DNA from: Deltaproteobacteria bacterium UBA5754
GTDB lineage: Bacteria > Desulfobacterota > Dissulfuribacteria > Dissulfuribacterales > UBA5754
Assembly: GCA_002419025.1 (NCBI GenBank)
Contig: DIFG01000034.1
Span: 1 to 30,089, forward strand
Reading direction: 5' to 3'
Length of the DNA: 30,089 bases
Below are positions 23,663 to 30,089 of the stretch, piece after piece. The stretch's first letter is position 1. Every line of letters starts with the position of its first letter. The notes beneath the pieces are model-generated. The model was not told where the DNA came from. It saw nothing but the letters and a program-made list of their open reading frames with translations, and made no database searches. Both the position numbers and the translations under genes were made by a program.

Positions 23663-24040
23663 ATGATGGTGGAAAAGCGGGATCCACGGGTCTTTTTTGC
23701 GGCCGAGCGCACCCTTCTTGCCTGGGCCAGGACCGGGATCACCATCATAGGAATGGGTTTCATGATCGAGCGATTCGGCCTCTTTGTCCACATGATGGAA
23801 CAAGGCGCCGGGAATACCACCGGCCGGGGGGCCTCGTTTTGGATCGGGCTTGCCTGCATCCTCTTCGGCGCAGCTACGTCTGCCCTTGCCGCCTTGCAGC
23901 AGAGGAGCTTCATCAAGGTGCTCCAGCCTGATGACCTGCCTGAGGGGTACCGGATCCACATGGGGACGATCGGGGCCATGGGCCTTGCCGTTATCGGCAT
24001 CGTCCTTGCCGTCTATCTCATCTGGGGGCTGAGGCTGTAA
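23663..24040 (+). CDS. DUF202 (YidH-family) membrane protein
   Basis: A 125-residue protein with the DUF202 opening RVFFAAERTLLAWARTGITI and three hydrophobic segments (about 25-45, 58-78, 100-122). Function is unknown for the family; YidH-like proteins are inner-membrane. The ATG at 23663 (MMVEKRD) has no strong ribosome-binding site, and the second Met could serve. It converges with thiE on the other strand. Confidence 0.9.
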   Translation: MMVEKRDPRVFFAAERTLLAWARTGITIIGMGFMIERFGLFVHMMEQGAGNTTGRGASFWIGLACILFGAATSALAALQQRSFIKVLQPDDLPEGYRIHMGTIGAMGLAVIGIVLAVYLIWGLRL

Positions 24041-24065
24041 GTCCGCTCAGACATGACCGTGCGCG

Positions 24066-24791
24066 TCACGCCCCAAAGAGGCGCACGTAGGATCTGGCCC
24101 GGGCCTCAATGTCCGGGGCGCGCCAGAGGTCGCTTACGACCGCTACCATGTCGGCCCCCCTTTCCACGAGCATCCCGGCGTTTTCTGCCGTGATCCCGCC
24201 GATGGCACAGATCGGTATGGAAAGGCGCCTTTTTGCCTCGAAAAGGATGGCCGGGTCCACAACTGGCGCGGCGGGTTTGGTGGGGGACGGAAAAAAGGAA
24301 CCAAAGGCCACGTAGTCCGCACCGCGCCGTTCCATGTCGGCGGCCCGATCCAGATCCCCGTAGCAGGAGACCCCGAGGATCTTGTCAGGGCCGATGATTC
24401 TCCGCGCCTCATCCGGCGGGATGTCGTCCCGTCCGATGTGGAGGCCGTCTGCGTCCACGTCCAGCACAAGCTCCGGCCGATCGTTCACGATGAACACGGC
24501 TCCGCGTCCCTGGCAGAGATCCCTGAGGGCACGGGCAACAAAGAGGAGATCCCGGTCGGTTGCGGCCTTGTCCCTGAGCTGGACGATTTGGGCCCCGCCG
24601 GCAATGGCCTTTGCCACGCACTTAAGTATCCTGTCCGGCGGGGTGAGGGCCGGGTCCGTGACGGCGTAAAGGCCGGAAAGCCGTTTTGTGCCCATTGTGT
24701 TTCCATTTGCCGAGGATGCATGGATGGACCCTGTGACCGCAGCATCTCCAGGTTTTCGGATGCTGGAAGTCCCACCGGAGTCGGATGCCAT
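24066..24791 (-). CDS. thiE: Thiamine-phosphate synthase
   Basis: Joins HMP-pyrophosphate and thiazole phosphate to thiamine phosphate; thiamine pyrophosphate is the cofactor of the PorAB subunits encoded elsewhere in the window. Motifs are LYAVTDPAL, AQIVQLRDK, FIVNDRPELVLDVDADGLHI, GSFFPSPTKP and CAIGGITAEN. From the ATG at 24791 it has 241 residues with a 32-residue extension relative to the family; an in-frame ATG at 24695 gives the usual length. The upstream start has AAAGGA 8-10 bases ahead and lies one base past the asmA-like stop, so coupling is likely. No TPP riboswitch was recognised. Confidence 0.94.
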   Translation of the reverse strand: MASDSGGTSSIRKPGDAAVTGSIHASSANGNTMGTKRLSGLYAVTDPALTPPDRILKCVAKAIAGGAQIVQLRDKAATDRDLLFVARALRDLCQGRGAVFIVNDRPELVLDVDADGLHIGRDDIPPDEARRIIGPDKILGVSCYGDLDRAADMERRGADYVAFGSFFPSPTKPAAPVVDPAILFEAKRRLSIPICAIGGITAENAGMLVERGADMVAVVSDLWRAPDIEARARSYVRLFGA

Positions 24792-24792
24792 T

Positions 24793-26439
24793 TTACCGGT
24801 CCTTTTTGAATGCCTTGACGGCCTTTTCCCGCAGGAAGTCGGGATCGAGGACGGGAACCGGATGATCTAGCGTCCCGTTGAGCGTAAGTCTCAGCACGAG
24901 GTCTTCTCCGTCTGCCGATCTTGGCGGAAAGGTGAGGACAATTGGGAGATGGAGCGTCCCGTCGAGTCCGATTGAGCCGCTGGTCTCGGCCCGAACGCCT
25001 CTGCCGGACATGACACTCGAGACGAGGATCTGTCCGTTTCTGACGCGGAGGTTCCCGTTCATGGTCTCGAAAGAGAGATCAGCAAGGTCCGGAAGGCCGA
25101 GGAGATGGGTGACGGTCCTATCCAATGGAATGCCTGTAATAAAATGTACGTCCTCTACGATGTAGGTCCCGTCCGCAGTGAGGCTCTTTTGGATATGAAT
25201 CCATCGTGTTCCAGAGCCGGTGAAGTCCACATGGGAGGTGAGGCGCCCCGAGAGCTTTCTGGCCTGATCGGGGAAAAACGGCTCGAGGAGTACAGGGATC
25301 TGGACCTGTTCCGCGTCAACGACGCCAGACCAGGCTTGGGCCGGCGCCCCAAAGTCAAACCGGCCGGATCCGAAGACCTTCCCGCCGGCGACCGAGGCCG
25401 AGCAATCGGAAACGGTCATGACGTGTTTTTCAAGACGCCACGCAAGGGAGAGGTCATCCAGGGCCAAGCCGTGGTAATGGGCATGGTCAATCCGAACGGT
25501 GCCGAATGATACGGTCTCAGGTGGGCCGGTTTCAGAAGAGCCGGCCTTGCTGTCGGGTTGCCGCCCGGTCGGAGCCTTTGCCGGGTCCTCCGTGTGCGTA
25601 AGAATGGCGGCTGCTGCAAACAGGTTTTCGAGGTCAAGAGAAAGACTTTCGGCGTCACAGCGCACCACCGGGGCCTGCAGGTAGTCCCTTGCCTCTCCGC
25701 TTAAACGTACCGATTCCCCGCCCATCTCCCAAACGGCGTTGTAGTCGATGCGTTCATTGTCAAACGAGCCTGTTCCCGAGATGCGCGGTCTGAGGTCTTC
25801 CCGGCGCATCTCGGCGTCCAGCCGGTATGTCCCCTGGAAGAGAATATGGGAGATGTCTGGTCCGAACCTTAACCCCAGGTTCATGCTGGTGGTCAGATCC
25901 GTGTCCGGGATCTCGCCCGTGGCGTCGCGAATAGTGACGCGGGCGTCCTGGACCGCGATGCGGTCAACAGTCAGGGCAAGGGGAAGGAGCGGGGCGAGGC
26001 TGGCGTTTTGCCCTGCCTGCCCGGTCGCAGGGGCAGAGGCAGGGTCTTGGCATCCGATCCCATCGAAATTGAATCGTCCCGTTGCGTCCCGCACGATGGA
26101 GACAACAGGGTGATCGATCGTGATCTCGGAAACTGCAAGTTCCCGGTGGAAAAGGGAGAGGATATCGTAGGAAAGGGAAAGCTTTGAAATGTTAGCAAAG
26201 TCGGTGATTCCATCCGGCTCCTTGATGACCACATCCCGAAGCTCGATCCCCCGGAGAAGGTCGACCTCGATGGCGCCTACCTTGACCTCTCGGCAGAGAA
26301 GGTCCTGTGCCGCAGGGACGAGCAAGGCCCTGATGTTTTCCCCGGTGAGATAATGGCGGACGAGGAGGGCAAGGCCTCCAATAAGGATCAGGAGAACGAG
26401 AAGGATCCATGCCATGATCTTTCCGATGGTCTTCAGCAT
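24793..26439 (-). CDS. AsmA-family envelope protein
   Basis: A 548-residue protein with an N-terminal membrane anchor (residues about 8-28, WILLVLLILIGGLALLV) and a long periplasmic beta-rich region. It shows AsmA-type features near the start (AIEVDLLRGIELRDVVI, NISKLSLSYDILSLFHRELA) and towards the end (LTLNGTLDHPVPVLDP). AsmA-like proteins bridge inner and outer membrane and are linked to phospholipid transport. It lies directly upstream of thiE without obvious functional connection. The ATG at 26439 begins MLKTIGKIMA. A GGGAGAAGGGAA stretch lies 3-15 bases upstream. Confidence 0.88.
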   Translation of the reverse strand: MLKTIGKIMAWILLVLLILIGGLALLVRHYLTGENIRALLVPAAQDLLCREVKVGAIEVDLLRGIELRDVVIKEPDGITDFANISKLSLSYDILSLFHRELAVSEITIDHPVVSIVRDATGRFNFDGIGCQDPASAPATGQAGQNASLAPLLPLALTVDRIAVQDARVTIRDATGEIPDTDLTTSMNLGLRFGPDISHILFQGTYRLDAEMRREDLRPRISGTGSFDNERIDYNAVWEMGGESVRLSGEARDYLQAPVVRCDAESLSLDLENLFAAAAILTHTEDPAKAPTGRQPDSKAGSSETGPPETVSFGTVRIDHAHYHGLALDDLSLAWRLEKHVMTVSDCSASVAGGKVFGSGRFDFGAPAQAWSGVVDAEQVQIPVLLEPFFPDQARKLSGRLTSHVDFTGSGTRWIHIQKSLTADGTYIVEDVHFITGIPLDRTVTHLLGLPDLADLSFETMNGNLRVRNGQILVSSVMSGRGVRAETSGSIGLDGTLHLPIVLTFPPRSADGEDLVLRLTLNGTLDHPVPVLDPDFLREKAVKAFKKDR

Positions 26440-26469
26440 GCGGATTTCCCTTCTCCCGAATCCAAGGGT

Positions 26470-26505
26470 CGGCGCCCGTCCATGGGCGATTCACTCCACA
26501 AACAC
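26470..26505. repeat. Hairpin-plus-tail motif, copy 2 of 3
   Basis: GGCGCCCGTCCATGGGCG followed by ATTCACTCCACAAACACC. It matches 17409-17443 at nearly every base. A diverged copy in reverse orientation lies at about 29620-29660. CGCCC/GGGCG forms a short hairpin. Confidence 0.75.
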
Positions 26506-26538
26506 CTCTTTCGTTGGCTTATTCGGCTGACGCGCAAT

Positions 26539-26801
26539 ATTGACCCCGAATTATGCAGCTCGCAAGTTTGCCGAAGATGCGAGGCGGAGGGGCGAAGGCA
26601 TACTTTGGTATGTTGAGCCCCCGACAAAAAGCAGATTTGGTAAAATCGCGAGCCCCTTGCGGCTTCACATGCCGACCGGATCATAAGGATTTATATCACC
26701 TTTCATGTGAAGGAAGAAAGACATAAACCAAGGATAATTTATCGATATGATTAAAAATTTCAGTCGGTATGTGAAGTGCATAATTTGGGTTTAAGGTCAA
26801 T
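26539..26801. repeat. Nested inverted-repeat element (family C)
   Basis: Outer arms ATTGACC-n3-AATTATGCA (26539-26557) and, at 26777-26801, the complement of ATTGACC-n9-AATTATGCA. Inside, GCTCGCAAGTTTGCCGAAGATGC (26558-26580) pairs with the complement of the GCTCGCGATTTTACCAAATCTGC form at 26631-26653 with several mismatches, around a GGGGC...CATACTTTGGTATG...GCCCC hairpin (26588-26622). The perfect hairpin CTTCACATG/CATGTGAAG (26663-26671/26704-26712) follows. There is no open reading frame. Confidence 0.75.
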
Positions 26802-26806
26802 GATCA

Positions 26807-27265
26807 TTACCGGGACAGGATACAGGATGGGGGTGTGTCGTGCCAGGCCGCGGCGAGTCCTGCCCGGTCGGCGCCGCCATGGCAGTGGATCAGGACCGGA
26901 CGAGGAGCGGTCTCGAAGTGTTGGAGGAGTGCCGAGATGGTCTCGGCAGGCGGCTCGCACCGGGCCGACATCTTTACATCGATGTGCCCGACCCCCATGT
27001 CCTGGCAGGTTGCGATCTCCTCGTCGTACCAGGGGTCCCCGGGGTGGGCCCCCCTGAGATTTATGACGGTTTTGATGCCGTATTTCCCGAGATAGTGCTC
27101 CAGCTCATCCCGGTCCATCTGGGCCGATCGGTATGCCTTTTCGGGGCTGATGGCATGAAAGTTTCCCTGCTCCTCCAGATAGACGTAACGTGCGCCCATC
27201 AGCATGAAGAGGATGCCCGCAAGAGCGGCGGCAAAGGTGAGACGGCGTGAGCTGAACGGTTTCAA
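26807..27265 (-). CDS. Dual-specificity/tyrosine phosphatase-like protein, C-terminally truncated
   Basis: Membrane-anchored phosphatase-like protein: a hydrophobic anchor (FAAALAGILFMLMGARYV), FRSAQ-like YRSAQMDRDEL, INLRGAHP, and the CX5R catalytic loop HCHGGADRAGLAAA. The best start is TTG at 27265 with AGGAGA 6-7 bases upstream (152 residues). An ATG at 27307 lies in a hairpin loop with no ribosome-binding site. The frame ends 11 residues after the catalytic helix begins, whereas relatives continue for about 40 more. The end abuts repeat element 26539-26801, so an insertion or deletion has probably removed the C-terminus. It may be non-functional. Confidence 0.7.
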   Translation of the reverse strand: MKPFSSRRLTFAAALAGILFMLMGARYVYLEEQGNFHAISPEKAYRSAQMDRDELEHYLGKYGIKTVINLRGAHPGDPWYDEEIATCQDMGVGHIDVKMSARCEPPAETISALLQHFETAPRPVLIHCHGGADRAGLAAAWHDTPPSCILSR

Positions 27266-27290
27266 GGGATGTCTCCTATGGGGAATGGGG

Positions 27291-27317
27291 CCCGTCCCCC
27301 TTTTCATCGGGGACGGG
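27291..27317. other. Perfect hairpin between the PepSY and phosphatase genes
   Basis: CCCGTCCCC and GGGGACGGG are separated by 9 bases. There is no T-run on either side, so it is not a classical terminator. It could limit 3' decay or readthrough between the two minus-strand genes. Confidence 0.6.
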
Positions 27318-27372
27318 TATGGACCTGCCCCGGAGTCCTCAGGAGAGGCGTCCGGGGCGGCGCGCTGCTGTC

Positions 27373-27798
27373 CTATCCCTTGGTGTTTTCCTGGGCCCCC
27401 AGCTCGTCGTTTTCGCCAGCCTCATTTTCCTCGGCCTTTTCGTCGTCCTGTTCATCCGGCCCCATGGCGAGGACCTCGCCCGAGCCCGCGTCCACCTTTA
27501 TTTCCATGACCTTCAGGTCAGGGGTGACCATCTCGATTTCGTAGACGAGAAATCCGTTCTCGTCCTCGAGTTGGGTCTTGAGGACGCTGCCTGGGACCGC
27601 TTCAATGGCCTTCTGGGCGGCCTGTTCGAATGTCACCGTAGCGAGCGATGGGTATGCGGCCTCGTCATGACCGCTCACGTTGATAGTGCCGTGCTGGATC
27701 TCGTTTGCGTCATACTGGGCCATGACGACCCCTGACAGGGCGATAAACCCGGCGAACATGCCACTTCCGATGACTGCCATCCATTTTCCGTTCTTCAT
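27373..27798 (-). CDS. PepSY-domain exported protein
   Basis: A 141-residue protein starting MKNGKWMAVIGSGM with a hydrophobic export or anchor segment (8-27, cleavage possible after VVMA). A single PepSY domain follows (VTFEQAAQKAIEAVPGSVLK, FLVYEIEMVTPDLKVMEIKV, GSGEVLAM). The C-terminal 30 residues are strongly acidic (DEQDDEKAEENEAGENDE). PepSY proteins often modulate proteases or sense envelope conditions. AAGGAGG stands 7-8 bases before the ATG, the best ribosome-binding site on this strand. The truncated phosphatase gene follows after 107 bases. Confidence 0.88.
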   Translation of the reverse strand: MKNGKWMAVIGSGMFAGFIALSGVVMAQYDANEIQHGTINVSGHDEAAYPSLATVTFEQAAQKAIEAVPGSVLKTQLEDENGFLVYEIEMVTPDLKVMEIKVDAGSGEVLAMGPDEQDDEKAEENEAGENDELGAQENTKG

Positions 27799-28093
27799 GA
27801 TGTTGCCTCCTTTTTCCGGCGCGTGTTTGTTGGTGGGCATCGAGTGCCTTCCCTGCGCCTTTTGAGACAACGATAAACGGGCTGCATGAAGAAACCGTGA
27901 AGCGTGAAAGGATCGCACTGCAAAAACCTCAAAATCTGATCCCTCTCTCCCCCCCTCCCCAACCCTCCCCCGCTGGGGGAAGGCAAGGATGGGGGAGCGC
28001 GCGTCGCACTGATTGGAAAATTGAAGAAACGTCGAGAGAATCGGGTTTTTTCAGCGGGATCTGAAAGGACTTACAGTGTGATATCCGGGGCCG
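27799..28093. other. Gap with a CCCTCCCC interspersed sequence
   Basis: The 295 bases between the PepSY gene and the ICMT-like gene include CCCTCTCTCC...AACCCTCCCCC with the stem TCCCCC/GGGGGA at 27966-27980, a sequence type scattered in many bacterial genomes. No gene or clear terminator is seen; both neighbours are on the minus strand. Confidence 0.5.
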
Positions 28094-28813
28094 TCAGCCC
28101 GCCCGGACGAGCCGTGTCTTCTTGAGGATCCTGGCCGTCAGGAAAAAGATCGCCGCTATCCCGACCAGAAGAATGAGGGAGGGGTTTCTCCCCTCCTGGA
28201 TGAGGTGCCCGAAGGTGAGATAGCCGTCCTTCATGTCGAGGAGGGCAAGGCCCGTGATCCACTCAAAGGCGGTTCCATAGTCCTTCAGCATTACCCGCCT
28301 CCAGTTGAAGCTCATGCCTGCGAAGGTCCGGCCGATGCCTGAAAGCCTCGGGATGAGGCGGGGGACGTCTCTGCAATACTCCTGGTATGGCCTTCCGAAT
28401 TTTCTCCCCAGATAGTCCTCCTCGGCCATGATGATGGCGAGGTAGGCGAACAGGAAGAACGGAAGGCCCGCGAGTATGAAAAAGAGGGAGTTGGCCACGA
28501 GCCCAGCGCCGAGGACGATCAGGAGGTTTCCGAGATAGAGGGGGTTTCTCGAATGGGCGAAGATCCCCTCGGTCACAAGGTCCTCGGCGTAAACCCGACG
28601 GTTCTTCCCGCCCCTGCGGATGTAGGCGAGCCCGATGGTCGCGGCCCGAATGGCCTGGCCCGCGATCGCCGTAGCCCATCCGGCGATGTTCATGAGGAGT
28701 TCCGCTTTCGGATCGGCCGTCACGACCCATGGGGTCAGGAATATGGAGATGAAAAGGGAGGGAAAGAGGAGGTTTCTCCAGTGGAAGAGGAAATTTCCCA
28801 TGTGCACCATCAT
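28094..28813 (-). CDS. Isoprenylcysteine/phospholipid-methyltransferase-like membrane protein
   Basis: A 239-residue membrane protein with several hydrophobic spans and the ICMT/PEMT-family signature GIFAHSRNPLYLGNLLIVLG, then EEDYLGRKFGRPYQEYCRDV and PRLIPR. Members methylate lipid or isoprenylcysteine substrates with SAM; in bacteria the substrate is usually unknown. The ATG at 28813 overlaps the cmoA stop (ATGA), so it is translationally coupled to cmoA. A longer frame upstream would run inside cmoA. The C-terminus has one more hydrophobic span (LILLVGIAAIFFLTARI) beyond the family core. Confidence 0.85.
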   Translation of the reverse strand: MMVHMGNFLFHWRNLLFPSLFISIFLTPWVVTADPKAELLMNIAGWATAIAGQAIRAATIGLAYIRRGGKNRRVYAEDLVTEGIFAHSRNPLYLGNLLIVLGAGLVANSLFFILAGLPFFLFAYLAIIMAEEDYLGRKFGRPYQEYCRDVPRLIPRLSGIGRTFAGMSFNWRRVMLKDYGTAFEWITGLALLDMKDGYLTFGHLIQEGRNPSLILLVGIAAIFFLTARILKKTRLVRAG

Positions 28814-29553
28814 TTGATGGCCACCATTCCACAGAAGTTGTACCACTTGAAGAAGACGTCGCAGTAGCGAAAGCCCGTCTCGAGCAGGAGCTCACGGTTT
28901 TCGAGGAGCTTGTACGGGATGAGGACGTTCTCGAGTGCCTCCCTTTTCTGGGAGATCTCCATCTCGCTGTAGCCGTTTCGTTTCTTGTAGTCGTAGTAGT
29001 AACGGATGAACGTCCGGTTGAAGAACGAGTCCTCTCCGAGGACCTTTTCCACGAGGATCAGGGCGCCGTTATGGTTGATCCCCTGGTATATGTCAGCGAT
29101 CAGGCGCTCCCGGTACAGGGGGCGGATGAACTGGAGGGTGAGGACCATGAGGACGAGGGATGCGTTTTCGATCCGGATTCCCTTGTTGAGATCGGCCTGG
29201 ACGAGCTCGAAGGCATGGCAGAAGCTGTGTTTTTCGAGTTTTTCCCTGCATTTTTCGAGCATCTCCACGGAGTGATCGATTCCTACGAACCTCACGCCCG
29301 GAGGCACTGACTGGTCGAGGGCGAGGAGGGTGGTGCCGGTCGAGCAGCCGAGGTCATAGATGTTTGTGCCGTCCACGGCCATGTCCGCTGCCATCTCCGA
29401 GATCATGCGCTGGAACTCCGCATACATGGGGACGGAGCGCGCAAGCATGTCGTCAAAGACCTGCGCCACCTCCTTTCCAAAGGCAAAATCGCCGATCTGT
29501 CCGTTTTTCTCCCGAAAGATCTCGTCCTTTTCCTTGTTTTGCATGTCTGTCAT
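28810..29553 (-). CDS. cmoA: Carboxy-S-adenosyl-L-methionine synthase CmoA
   Basis: Makes carboxy-SAM from prephenate and SAM; CmoB then uses it to carboxymethylate 5-hydroxyuridine at tRNA position 34. At 247 residues it equals the E. coli enzyme in length and shares IYDLGCSTGTTLLALD, ENASLVLMVLTLQFI, IYQGINHNGALILVEK and NGYSEMEISQKREALENV, with Arg204 at the position of the Cx-SAM-binding Arg199. AAGGAGA precedes the ATG by about 8 bases. cmoB is not next to it; the coupled partner is the ICMT-like gene. Confidence 0.92.
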   Translation of the reverse strand: MTDMQNKEKDEIFREKNGQIGDFAFGKEVAQVFDDMLARSVPMYAEFQRMISEMAADMAVDGTNIYDLGCSTGTTLLALDQSVPPGVRFVGIDHSVEMLEKCREKLEKHSFCHAFELVQADLNKGIRIENASLVLMVLTLQFIRPLYRERLIADIYQGINHNGALILVEKVLGEDSFFNRTFIRYYYDYKKRNGYSEMEISQKREALENVLIPYKLLENRELLLETGFRYCDVFFKWYNFCGMVAIK

Positions 29554-29619
29554 CAGCCCGGTCTCCTTTTTCCCAGTGCCGGTTCGTTGTTTTTTTAAAT
29601 GGAAAATCCAAGTGCCCTG

Positions 29620-29660
29620 GGTGTTTGTGGAAGGAGGCGCCCATAAACAGGCGCTACATC
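29620..29660. repeat. Hairpin-plus-tail motif, diverged copy 3 of 3 (reverse orientation)
   Basis: On the minus strand this reads GCGCCTGTTTATGGGCGCC, then TCCTTCCACAAACACCC, corresponding to the GCGCCCGTCCATGGGCG...CACTCCACAAACACC motif of 17409-17443 and 26470-26505. It lies about 70 bases upstream of cmoA. Nearby GGCCCACGGATTC (about 29679) also occurs at 17454-17466. Confidence 0.6.
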
Positions 29661-29711
29661 AAACGTCCAGGTAGCAGGCCCACGGATTCGGCGGGAAGAT
29701 ATAGGAGATCT

Positions 29712-29945
29712 TCATGAAGAAATGATGAAGATGATGCAAGTTTTTTGGGGGACGTTATCAGCCTTGTAGGTCGGGTTAGCGCAGCGTAACCCGACAACCC
29801 GAGGCCGGCCCAGAACAACCTCACTTACGGCTGGATTGCAGAGTTTGGTGAACCACGTATTGATCAGGCGCCAGTGGGTCACAAAGTCGTGATCGCCGGG
29901 TGGCAGCGGCCAGATACAATGCGGTGTTTTTGGGCTCTTCGTCAT
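29712..29945 (-). pseudogene. REP-associated tyrosine transposase (RAYT) remnant
   Basis: A 77-codon frame in which residues 9-36 (HCIWPLPPGDHDFVTHWRLI, then NTWFTKL) match the region just after the catalytic HxH of Y1_Tnp/RAYT transposases (family form HLHCIWTLPEGD...RWRLIK). The N-terminal two thirds, with most catalytic residues, and the C-terminal part are absent. The rest of the frame reads through a REP palindrome (29770-29795). It is a dead fragment, but it fits the REP-rich character of the window. Confidence 0.7.
29770..29795. repeat. GTCGGGTTA-type palindrome
   Basis: GTCGGGTTA and TAACCCGAC (9-bp stem) around GCGCAGCG. The sequence TAGGTCGGGTTAGCGCAGCG is a known REP-like family in many proteobacteria. 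It sits inside the tail of the RAYT remnant. Confidence 0.85.
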
Positions 29946-30089
29946 TTCGTGTGGAATTTGATCGGTTTCCAGCGCGCAGTTGCATACCGCCTCGTCATTC
30001 CGGCGGAGGCCGGAATCCAGTATAGAACGTGAATTATGAAGCCGTGCGTCTATCTTCCGGCCGGCCGCAGAAACGGAACCCTGTATGTG
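29928..30089. repeat. Terminal ~162-bp repeat, right copy
   Basis: Reverse complement of 65-226 with a few substitutions. It contains the REP palindrome ATTCCGGCGGAGGCCGGAAT (29997-30016) and the start of a GIY-YIG gene. Confidence 0.85.
30036..30089 (+). pseudogene. GIY-YIG endonuclease, 5' part only (cut by window edge)
   Basis: Eighteen codons, MKPCVYLPAGRRNGTLYV, run to the window edge. They are identical to the left-edge copy apart from NG in place of NE; NG is the usual family form. Only the start is visible, so intactness cannot be judged. Confidence 0.6.

Larger units (their letters stand above)
26440..26806. other. Intergenic region of nested repeats
   Basis: No gene is present in these 367 bases. 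In order it has a hairpin-plus-tail motif (26470-26505), an inverted-repeat element (26539-26801) that contains an inner element (26558-26653) and a CTTCACATG hairpin (26663-26712), and an AT-rich stretch around 26713-26776. The phosphatase reading frame ends at 26807, immediately beyond the element. Confidence 0.8.

Noticed and set aside
23421..23666. Short plus-strand frame between yggT and the DUF202 gene
   Set aside because: It overlaps the end of yggT, has no ribosome-binding site and no recognisable features.
24792..26540. Possible TPP riboswitch controlling thiE
   Set aside because: No CUGAGA-type THI box was seen before thiE or before the asmA-like gene.
27291..27317. Hairpin as an intrinsic terminator for the PepSY gene
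   Set aside because: The stem is strong but no T-run follows on the transcribed strand.

Overview
The window reads as GC-rich chromosomal DNA of an anaerobic deltaproteobacterium (Desulfobacterota in current naming). The reasons are a four-subunit pyruvate:ferredoxin oxidoreductase with a separate 2[4Fe-4S] ferredoxin subunit, the selenium gene selA, an FmdE/molybdopterin-binding gene pair, and intergenic spaces filled with compound palindromic repeats of a kind common in that group. The taxonomic call is an inference; there is no rRNA gene to anchor it. No prophage, CRISPR array, plasmid function, tRNA gene or intact transposase was found.

Layout on the + strand. 335-4130 is an envelope block: cyclopropane fatty acid synthase, a LapA-like membrane protein, an L,D-transpeptidase of the LdtD/YcbB type and a Tat-exported MepK/YcbK-type peptidase. 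4182-8243 holds an Nfu-type Fe-S scaffold, rlmH on the opposite strand, selA, and a large TPR protein coupled to selA. 8299-11509 is the porC-[repeat]-porD-porA-porB operon, closed by a strong intrinsic terminator. 11723-18969 is a housekeeping run: an RpoD-type sigma factor, ffh, then the conserved order rpsP-khpA-rimM-trmD-(SPOUT methyltransferase)-rplS-rnhB-yraN. It continues into a PhoU-DUF47 fusion ending at 20345. These genes are tightly packed, with stop/start overlaps, except where palindromic elements interrupt them (before rpsP and before rplS).

20352-24040 contains a SAM methyltransferase on the minus strand, then fmdE-like, a MoeA-like gene, yggT and DUF202 on the plus strand. From 24066 to 29553 the minus strand carries an AsmA-like gene followed by thiE, a PepSY protein followed by a truncated dual-specificity phosphatase, and cmoA followed by an isoprenylcysteine-methyltransferase-like membrane protein.

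The most distinctive material lies between the genes. At least four kinds of short, non-coding, terminally inverted elements occur, two of them in two copies within 30 kb. There are also REP-type palindromes, a hairpin-plus-tail motif present three times, and a RAYT (REP-associated transposase) remnant. Both window ends lie in inverted copies of one ~162-bp repeat carrying the start of a GIY-YIG nuclease gene, so the window may be a whole contig that stopped at a genomic repeat. Gene-level novelty is modest: the PhoU-DUF47 fusion, the cmoA plus ICMT-like pair without cmoB, the selA-coupled TPR protein, and rlmH and selA sharing overlapping divergent start codons.
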